Positions 1 through 4,659 of a stretch of DNA of 6,213 nucleotides are shown in pieces. Each line of letters opens with the position of its first letter. Position 1 is the first letter of the stretch. The position numbers and the translations under genes are program-made. Location of the stretch: contig JAKAIH010000176.1 in assembly GCA_021825225.1 (NCBI GenBank), forward strand, positions 1 to 6,213. The letters are read 5' to 3'. Below the pieces are notes generated by a model, which saw only the letters and a program-made list of their open reading frames with translations, was not told where the DNA came from and made no database searches. Source of the stretch: Pseudomonadota bacterium (GTDB taxonomy: Bacteria; Pseudomonadota; Gammaproteobacteria; Burkholderiales; SG8-39).

Positions 1-936
1 TCTGCGCTCGGCAAGGGCGCGCAGGCCGTGGTGCTGCTGTCGCACAACGGCATGGATGTGGATCTCAAGCTCGCCTCGCGCGTGCGCGGCATCGATGCGA
101 TCCTCGGCGGGCACACCCACGACGGCATGCCGGCGCCGGTGATCGTCTCCAACGCCGGCGGCAAGACACTGGTCACCAATGCCGGCTCCAACGGCAAGTT
201 CCTCGGCGTGCTCGACTTCGATGTCAAGGGCGGCAAGGTATCCGATTTCCGCTACCGGCTGCTGCCGGTGTTCGCGAATCTGCTCCCCGCCGACCGCGGG
301 ATGGAAGCGCTGATCGCCAAAGTGCGCGCACCCTACGCGGCGAAGCTGGGCGAGCAGCTCGCGCTGACCGAGGGCCTGCTCTACCGCCGCGGCAATTTCA
401 ACGGCACCTTCGACCAGCTGATACTCGAAGGTCTGATGGCCGAAAAAGACGCACCGATCGCGTTTTCGCCCGGCTTCCGCTGGGGCACGAGCCTGCTGCC
501 GGGCGAACCCATCCTGATGGAACACCTGATGGACCAGACTTCGATCACCTATCCCTATACCACCGTGACCGAAATGAGCGGCGAGACGATCAAAAGCGTC
601 CTCGAGGACGTGTGCGACAACCTGTTCAACGCCGATCCGTATTACCAGCAGGGCGGCGACATGGTGCGCGTCGGCGGTCTCGCCTACAGCTGCGATCCGA
701 ATGCGAAAGCGGGCGCTCGCATCGGGGACATGGCGCTCAAGGGCAAGCCGATCGAGGCGGCGAAGAAATACAAGGTCGCAGGCTGGGCGCCGGTGTCGGA
801 AGCGGCGAAGACGGCAGGCGGCGAGCCGATCTGGGACCTCATGGCGCGCCACCTGCGCGGGCGCAAGCTGATCAAGCCGTTACAGCTCGAACTGCCGCGG
901 CTGAAGGGCGTGCAAGGGAACGCCGGCATCGCCTGA
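1..936 (+). CDS. soxB: SoxB, thiosulfohydrolase of the Sox system (C-terminal 311 residues; 5' end outside window)
   Basis: SoxB is a periplasmic dimanganese enzyme that hydrolyses the terminal sulfone from the thiosulfonate-loaded SoxYZ carrier, releasing sulfate. The frame is open to base 1, so the gene begins upstream; family members are roughly 560-580 residues, so a bit more than half is present. Numbering from the first visible codon, the end of the metallophosphoesterase domain shows SHNG (14-17) and GGHTHDG (36-42), whose histidines are metal ligands in this family. The 5'-nucleotidase-type C-terminal domain follows, with RRGNFNGTFDQ (about 129-139) and GGDMVRVGG (about 217-225), patterns typical of SoxB rather than of plain 5'-nucleotidases. 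The C-terminus, ending KGVQGNAGIA, looks intact and the stop is TGA at 934-936. Signal peptide and upstream sox genes cannot be judged. The next gene is convergent, so soxB is the last gene of its unit on this side. Confidence 0.93.
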   Translation, partial: SALGKGAQAVVLLSHNGMDVDLKLASRVRGIDAILGGHTHDGMPAPVIVSNAGGKTLVTNAGSNGKFLGVLDFDVKGGKVSDFRYRLLPVFANLLPADRGMEALIAKVRAPYAAKLGEQLALTEGLLYRRGNFNGTFDQLILEGLMAEKDAPIAFSPGFRWGTSLLPGEPILMEHLMDQTSITYPYTTVTEMSGETIKSVLEDVCDNLFNADPYYQQGGDMVRVGGLAYSCDPNAKAGARIGDMALKGKPIEAAKKYKVAGWAPVSEAAKTAGGEPIWDLMARHLRGRKLIKPLQLELPRLKGVQGNAGIA

Positions 937-954
937 ACGATATCTATGCGGCAT

Positions 955-984
955 ATTCATCGGCACCGCATTCATCGGTACCGC
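955..984. repeat. 15-bp tandem duplication just after soxB
   Basis: ATTCATCGGCACCGC (955-969) is followed directly by ATTCATCGGTACCGC (970-984), two copies differing at one base. It begins 18 bp after the soxB stop. It has no obvious function; a replication-slippage duplication in unconstrained DNA is the simplest explanation. Confidence 0.9.
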
Positions 985-1017
985 ATGCAAACACAAAACC
1001 TGCGCGCTGCGCGCGCC

Positions 1018-1068
1018 AACCGCGCTTTCTGTATGGATGAAAAACACATCCATACAGAAAGCGCGGTT
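1018..1068 (+). terminator. 22-bp perfect hairpin downstream of soxB (candidate soxB 3'-end element)
   Basis: The arms 1018-1039 and 1047-1068 are perfect inverse complements around a 7-base loop (AAAAACA). The centre on the + strand reads GGATGAAAAACACATCC. A stem of this length is very unlikely by chance and lies about 80 bp past the soxB stop. The right arm is followed by TTATGGTCAAAATC rather than a T-run, so this is not a textbook Rho-independent terminator. It could be a U-tract-poor terminator, an RNase-blocking 3' hairpin or a small palindromic repeat. The inverted repeat is certain; the terminator role is inference. Confidence 0.55.
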
Positions 1069-1105
1069 ATGGTCAAAATCGGGAAGGCGTGGGGGTTTCT
1101 TGCAA

Positions 1106-1156
1106 GATCGTCGATTGCGCACGGATACGCTTTTCATCCGTGCGCAATCGACGATC
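1106..1156 (-). terminator. 21-bp perfect hairpin (candidate cbiX 3'-end element, distal)
   Basis: The arms 1106-1126 and 1136-1156 are perfect inverse complements with a 9-base loop. Read on the - strand, the direction of cbiX transcription, the centre is GGATGAAAAGCGTATCC. This closely matches the + strand core of the 1018-1068 hairpin, although the lower stems of the two differ completely. No T-run follows on either strand. It lies about 85 bp beyond the cbiX stop. The structure is certain and the role inferred. Confidence 0.55.
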
Positions 1157-1157
1157 C

Positions 1158-1181
1158 GCGCGGACGGTTTTTCGTCCGCGC
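1158..1181 (-). terminator. 9-bp GC-rich hairpin (candidate cbiX 3'-end element, proximal)
   Basis: The arms 1158-1166 and 1173-1181 pair perfectly around GTTTTT. On the - strand the centre reads GGACGAAAAACCGTCC, a shorter version of the same GGAYGAAAA core with the apical T-A pair replaced by C-G. It is the first of the three hairpins that a transcript leaving cbiX would meet, about 60 bp past the stop. No U-tract follows the stem in that direction. Confidence 0.5.
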
Positions 1182-1240
1182 CAGACCGCAACGCCGCAAC
1201 GGAGCGCGATCCGGTTCACAAGGAATAAGGACTCAGGACG

Positions 1241-1615
1241 CTAGATCGCAAGCCCGCGCAGCACCCAGTCGCTGATCGCCTGCAGAATTTCGGGCGAATC
1301 GCCGATCGCGGGCATGAGCTGCAGTTCAAGCTGCGGGTGCTGCCCGCGTATCTTCGCCACCAGCCGCGGCAGGTCCTGCTTCAGGTGACCGCCCTGCGCC
1401 ATGAACAGCGGCACCAGCACGGCGCGCTTTGCGCCCAGCGCCGCAAGCTGCGCCACGGCTTCGTCCAGCGTCGGCGACATGAAGTCCTGAAACGCAAGTG
1501 CTACCTGCGTCCGCGGCCGCGCCGCCTGCAGCTGCTGTTTGATTTTTTCGAAGGGCCCTGCCCAATCCGGATCGCGCGCGCCGTGAGCAAAGAGAATGAT
1601 GGCCTGGTCGTTCAT
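1241..1615 (-). CDS. cbiX: Single-domain sirohydrochlorin chelatase (CbiX/SirB family, 124 aa)
   Basis: This is a small type II chelatase that inserts cobalt or iron (occasionally nickel in relatives) into sirohydrochlorin or a related tetrapyrrole, in the cytoplasm. At 124 residues it has the size of the short CbiX form, which works as a homodimer, rather than the two-domain CbiX/CbiK forms. The N-terminal motif HGARDP (11-16) and the second motif PLFMAQGGHLKQDLP (69-83) give the two metal-binding histidines, H11 and H77. AFQDFMSPTL (41-50) corresponds to the usual AFLE-type strand, with D44 in place of the common glutamate. The ATG overlaps the TGA of the upstream transporter gene (ATGA), so translation is probably coupled. 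In a Sox-bearing bacterium the likely product is sirohaem for sulfite reductase or Dsr, but cobalamin synthesis is also possible; the metal cannot be told from sequence. Confidence 0.88.
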   Translation of the reverse strand: MNDQAIILFAHGARDPDWAGPFEKIKQQLQAARPRTQVALAFQDFMSPTLDEAVAQLAALGAKRAVLVPLFMAQGGHLKQDLPRLVAKIRGQHPQLELQLMPAIGDSPEILQAISDWVLRGLAI

Positions 1616-2955
1616 GTCGGTTCCCGATAGATATTGCGGCAGCGCGTCTCGGTGACGAGAAACGTGCTCAGCCAGCCCAGCAGCGCGAAGGCGAAGAGTA
1701 CCGCAAGTCCCAGGCGCCAGTCACCCGGTGTGTGTGCGCGTCCGCGGCTGGCGAGGTCCAGCGCCAGGCCGACCAGCGGCTGCAGCAGGGCCGGGCCGAG
1801 AAAACCACCGGTGTTGACCACGCTGGTCGACATGCCCGAGTACGCCGGCGGATTGACTTCCTTGGCGCAGGTCCAGACCAGGGTGACGCCGGAGATCGAG
1901 GCGCCCGTGAGCGCGAACAGCCCGAGCGAAAGTGCGACCGGCAGTTGCCCGCCCCAGAGCCAGGGCAGCCAGGAGAGCATGAACAGAAAGCCGAGCGCGC
2001 GCATCAGCGGAGTGCGCCGGCCGATGCGGTCCGACAGCGCGCCCACGGCGAGCGAACACAGGGCAAAGCACAGGATCATGAGGCTGATATGCCAGGCAGC
2101 GAGTTGGCGATCCATGCCATGCACTTCGTGCAGATAGGGAATGGCCCACAAGCCGCCCCAGGAAAGATAGGCGCCGATCTGGCCGAATTGCACCAGGAAG
2201 CCGGGCCAGGTGCGCGGATTCGCGAGCACCGTCGCCAGCGCCGCGCGCCAGTTCTCGCGCGCCGGCGGAAACTCCGGCTTGCCTTCGAGTTGCTGCATCG
2301 AGGGCAGGCCGAGCTGGCGCGGGTTGTCGCGCAGGAACAGCCAGGTGAACACGGCGAGCAGCGTCGACAGCGCGCCAGCACCGACGAACACGCCGCGCCA
2401 GACACCGTGCGCCGCGGCCCAGGCCAGCGGCTCGGCAGACAGCAGCCCGCCCAGATTGCCGATGAACACCAGCAGCCCGGTCATGGTGGCGAAGCGGCGC
2501 TCGGGAAACCAGGCCGCATTGAGCTTCAGCACTGAAATGAACGCGACCGACACGCCCAGCCCGACGAGGAAGCGCCCGGCGAGCGCGAGGCCGAAGTCCG
2601 GCGCCAGGCCGAACAGCGTCGATCCTACTCCGCCTACCAGCGCCCCGGCCGTGAACAGCTTGCGCGGCCCCAGCGTATCGGCAAGTATGCCCGAGGGCAC
2701 CTGCATGGCGAAATAGATGTAGAAATAGGTGGCGGCGAGCAGGCCCAGGGACGCGCTGGAGATGCCGAACGCGCGCTGCAACTCCCCCGCAATCGCGCCC
2801 GGGGCGAGGCGATGAAAAAACGCCAGCACGAACGCCATCGCGCCCAGCGCAAAGGCGGTCCAGCGCAGACGCTGGACACGCTTGATCGGATCGGTGATGA
2901 TTAGCTCCTGTCCGTGTGCGGCGCCGCTGCGGTGCAAACGCGGGCTCGAATTCAT
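1612..2955 (-). CDS. Major facilitator superfamily transporter, substrate unknown
   Basis: A 447-residue inner-membrane secondary transporter of the major facilitator superfamily. Hydrophobic segments alternate with short loops in a pattern consistent with 12 helices, with a longer polar central loop near residues 209-248. The family signature between helices 2 and 3 is present as GILADTLGPRK (89-99), with a second copy in the other half as GALSDRIGRR (305-314). The resemblance is to organic-anion/UhpC-NarK-like carriers in general; no substrate motif is recognisable. It overlaps cbiX by 4 bp at its end and starts 41 bp from the divergent dioxygenase gene. The start is uncertain. The ATG at 2955-2953 has no clear Shine-Dalgarno and adds a polar leader of about 25 residues. 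A strong AGGAG (2909-2905, - strand) lies inside that leader, 6 nt before an in-frame ATC codon. Confidence 0.9.
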   Translation of the reverse strand: MNSSPRLHRSGAAHGQELIITDPIKRVQRLRWTAFALGAMAFVLAFFHRLAPGAIAGELQRAFGISSASLGLLAATYFYIYFAMQVPSGILADTLGPRKLFTAGALVGGVGSTLFGLAPDFGLALAGRFLVGLGVSVAFISVLKLNAAWFPERRFATMTGLLVFIGNLGGLLSAEPLAWAAAHGVWRGVFVGAGALSTLLAVFTWLFLRDNPRQLGLPSMQQLEGKPEFPPARENWRAALATVLANPRTWPGFLVQFGQIGAYLSWGGLWAIPYLHEVHGMDRQLAAWHISLMILCFALCSLAVGALSDRIGRRTPLMRALGFLFMLSWLPWLWGGQLPVALSLGLFALTGASISGVTLVWTCAKEVNPPAYSGMSTSVVNTGGFLGPALLQPLVGLALDLASRGRAHTPGDWRLGLAVLFAFALLGWLSTFLVTETRCRNIYREPT

Positions 2956-2996
2956 TCTAGCATTGAGCCAATTGGCGCGATCATCAAGGACACACC
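2956..2996. promoter_or_regulatory. Divergent intergenic region with a 10-bp palindrome
   Basis: Only 41 bp separate the annotated starts of the transporter (-) and the first dioxygenase (+), so promoters for both must lie here and probably inside the transporter leader. GCCAATTGGC at 2967-2976 is a perfect palindrome and could be an operator half-site pair. I see no convincing -35/-10 pair. AAGGA at 2986-2990, 6 nt before the ATG at 2997, is the ribosome site of the + strand gene. Confidence 0.35.
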
Positions 2997-3596
2997 ATGG
3001 GCAACATCGGACCTCTGCGCAGCTTTGTCCAGGACATGACGCGCGCAGTCGAGAAACTGGGCCAGGACGAAGCCGCGATGCTGCGCGAGGGCAGGAAGCT
3101 GCTTGCCCGCCTGATCGCGCGCGACGACTGGCTGCCGCAGGAGTTCGCCCAGGCGCATGCCGATACCTATCGCCAATACCTGCTCTACTGCGATCCGCTG
3201 GAGCGCTTCTCGGTCGTGAGTTTTGTCTGGGGGCCCGGGCATATCACGCCGGTGCACGACCATACGGTGTGGGGCCTGGTCGGGGTGCTGCGCGGCGCCG
3301 AGAAGTGCGAGGAATACGAGCGCGCTGGGGAGGGCCAGCCGATGCGCAAGACCGGCGAGCACGTCGTCGAGCCCGGCGGCATCGACGCGGTCTCCCCCAC
3401 GGTGGGCGACATCCACACGGTATCGAACGCGCTCGCCGACCGCCCTGCCATCAGCATCCACGTCTACGGCGCCAACATCGGCGCGGTGAAACGCCATGTC
3501 TATGCGCGTGAGACCGGCGCGATCAAATCCTTCGTCTCCGGCTATTCCAACACCCTGGTGCCGAACCTGTGGGATCGGTCCGCAGACGCGACCTGA
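2997..3596 (+). CDS. Thiol dioxygenase of the 3-mercaptopropionate dioxygenase (Gln) type, cupin fold
   Basis: A cytoplasmic non-haem iron cupin enzyme of the cysteine dioxygenase superfamily; such enzymes add O2 to a thiol to give a sulfinate. The 199-residue length is normal. The core TPVHDHTVWGLVGVLRG (84-100) supplies H87 and H89, and GDIHTVSN (137-144) supplies H140, giving the three-histidine iron site. S153-H155-Y157 (SIHVYG) matches the Ser-His-Tyr catalytic triad. Q60 sits at the position that is Gln (Q62) in Pseudomonas aeruginosa 3-mercaptopropionate dioxygenase and Arg in true cysteine dioxygenases, and R166 matches the carboxylate-binding Arg168 there; these comparisons are from remembered family sequences. 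G93 replaces the crosslinking Cys93 of animal cysteine dioxygenase, as usual in bacteria. 3-mercaptopropionate is the best guess for substrate, with cysteine or cysteamine possible. The ribosome site AAGGA is well placed. It leads the three-gene unit. Confidence 0.87.
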   Translation: MGNIGPLRSFVQDMTRAVEKLGQDEAAMLREGRKLLARLIARDDWLPQEFAQAHADTYRQYLLYCDPLERFSVVSFVWGPGHITPVHDHTVWGLVGVLRGAEKCEEYERAGEGQPMRKTGEHVVEPGGIDAVSPTVGDIHTVSNALADRPAISIHVYGANIGAVKRHVYARETGAIKSFVSGYSNTLVPNLWDRSADAT

Positions 3597-3667
3597 GGAT
3601 CTACCCCGGCGCGCACGGCTGTGATTTAATCGAACCCTGTCCATAGCAAACATCCGGAGGAAGCTCC

Positions 3668-3991
3668 ATGAGCCACAGCTACGAGGAACTGAAGCACAAA
3701 CCCCTGGCCGAGCTGCGCGAGATCGCCGCAGGCATCACCCACGAAGCGGTGCAGGGCTACACGCAGCTGAACAAGGATCACCTGCTGGTCGCGCTGTGCA
3801 AGGCCCTCGCCATAGACATGAAGGCCCACCACGAAGTGAAAGGCATAGACAAGGCCGCGATCAAAGCGAAGATCAAGGAATCCAAGGCCAGGCGCGACGC
3901 CGCACTGGCGGCGCACGACCGCAAGGCGCTGAAAGCGGCGCTGGACCAGATTCACCAGCTGAAGCGCAGCATACGCAAAGCGACGGTCTAG
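3668..3991 (+). CDS. Small basic protein with Rho-N (SAP-like) N-terminal domain, function unknown
   Basis: A 107-residue protein with the strongest ribosome site in the window (GGAGG at 3656-3660, 7 nt before the ATG). Residues 5-49 contain KPLAELREIAAGI (11-23), then GYTQLNKDHLLVAL (30-43). This is the two-helix pattern of the Rho N-terminal domain, in which a leucine-rich helix is followed by a Lys-Asp-Glu/His-Leu helix. Residues 55-107 are rich in Lys, Arg and Ala and predicted helical or coiled-coil. No signal peptide or membrane segment is seen. Rho-N/SAP-like domains often bind nucleic acid, so RNA or DNA binding is a reasonable guess, but no function can be assigned. It lies between two paralogous dioxygenase genes, 71 bp after the first and 28 bp before the second, and is presumably co-transcribed with at least the second. 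Confidence 0.82.
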   Translation: MSHSYEELKHKPLAELREIAAGITHEAVQGYTQLNKDHLLVALCKALAIDMKAHHEVKGIDKAAIKAKIKESKARRDAALAAHDRKALKAALDQIHQLKRSIRKATV

Positions 3992-4019
3992 GCGCACGCG
4001 GGGAGCACAGGCAACGCCG

Positions 4020-4622
4020 TTGAAGAACATCCGCCGCCTGCGCGAGTTCGTCATCGGCATGACCGGCCTCGCGCAGCGCCACGGCCGCGAGGAACTGGCG
4101 ATGGTGCGCCAAGGCAGCGAGCTGCTCGCCGGACTGATCGCGCACGACGACTGGCTGCCCGACGCATTCGCCGCGCCGCACCGCGCGCATCACCAGGAAT
4201 ACCTGCTGCATTGCGATTCGCTGGGGCGTTTTTCGGTGCTCAGTTTCGTGCTCGCCGCGGGGCAGAAGACCCCGGTGCACGATCACACCGTCTGGTGCCT
4301 GATCGGTGTGCTGCGCGGAAGCGAGCGCATCGACGAATACCGCCACGAAGGCGAGGGGACTCCGATGCAGAAGACCGGCGAGCATCTGTGCCGCTCGGGC
4401 GACATCGAGCTCGCCTCGCCCGCCGTCGGCGACATTCATGTGATCGCGAACGAGCGGCGCGACCAGTCCGCGGTCAGCATCCACGTGTTCGGCGGCGATA
4501 TCGGCGGGCTCATGCGGCGCACGTTTTCACTTGCGAACGGCGAAGCGCACGCCCTGGTCTCGGGCTACGCCAACCGTCTTCTGCCCAATCTCTGGGACCG
4601 CTCGCTCGAAGCGCGCGCCTGA
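4020..4622 (+). CDS. Second thiol dioxygenase-like cupin, paralogue with altered active-site residues
   Basis: A 200-residue cupin aligning without gaps to the gene at 2997, at about 53% identity by hand count. The iron ligands are kept: H87 and H89 in TPVHDHTVW, and H140 in GDIHV. S153, H155 and R166 are also kept. It differs at the positions that define activity: E60 instead of Q60 at the substrate-recognition site, C93 instead of G93, F157 instead of the catalytic Y157, and D160 instead of N160. It may therefore use another thiol, work with altered efficiency, or act as a sensor or partner of its sister. The start is TTG at 4020. It is supported by exact alignment of its N-terminus (MKNIRRLREF) with MGNIGPLRSF, and no ATG, GTG or other TTG lies in the short in-frame stretch just upstream. 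GGGGAG at 4000-4005 is a somewhat distant ribosome site, so initiation may be weak. It follows the Rho-N gene by 28 bp. Confidence 0.85.
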   Translation: MKNIRRLREFVIGMTGLAQRHGREELAMVRQGSELLAGLIAHDDWLPDAFAAPHRAHHQEYLLHCDSLGRFSVLSFVLAAGQKTPVHDHTVWCLIGVLRGSERIDEYRHEGEGTPMQKTGEHLCRSGDIELASPAVGDIHVIANERRDQSAVSIHVFGGDIGGLMRRTFSLANGEAHALVSGYANRLLPNLWDRSLEARA

Positions 4623-4659
4623 AGGGGAGCTCGCCCTCCCGGCGCAGCGTATTGCAGCG

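Larger units (their letters stand above)
937..1240. other. Gene-free gap between convergent soxB and cbiX, rich in inverted repeats
   Basis: These 304 bases carry no convincing gene. Small open frames run through the hairpins in several frames but have no plausible ribosome site or recognisable product. In order the gap holds a 15-bp tandem duplication (955-984), a 22-bp perfect inverted repeat (1018-1068), a 21-bp perfect inverted repeat (1106-1156), a 9-bp GC-rich stem (1158-1181) and a small 8-bp tandem repeat CCGCAACG (1186-1201). Both flanking genes are transcribed into it, so 3'-end or termination functions are the natural reading. Confidence 0.85.

Noticed and set aside
1018..1181. CRISPR array or insertion sequence as an explanation for the inverted repeats
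   Set aside because: There are no regularly spaced direct repeats, no transposase, and no flanking target duplication; the lower stems differ between copies.
946..1275. 109-residue open frame through the soxB-cbiX gap
   Set aside because: It is encoded largely by the inverted repeats, has no ribosome site, and runs into the antisense of cbiX.
1732..2535. 267-residue open frame on the + strand opposite the transporter
   Set aside because: It is a low-complexity Arg/Gln/Ala-rich translation, antisense to a clear MFS gene.
2997..3596. Classical cysteine dioxygenase as the call for the first cupin
   Set aside because: Gln rather than Arg at the substrate-recognition position and the overall resemblance to Pseudomonas 3-mercaptopropionate dioxygenase favour the Gln-type enzyme, though cysteine activity cannot be excluded.
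2952..3653. 233-residue open frame on the - strand opposite the first dioxygenase
   Set aside because: It lies wholly opposite a well-supported cupin gene and also invades the divergent promoter gap; its composition is that of a shadow frame.
3873..4484. 203-residue open frame on the - strand opposite the second dioxygenase
   Set aside because: It resembles the antisense translation of the first dioxygenase because the sense genes are paralogues; that similarity follows from the sense strand.
4625..4640. GGGAG/CTCCC stem between the convergent second dioxygenase and flavoprotein genes as a terminator
   Set aside because: It is only 5 bp with no T-run, well within chance for this composition.
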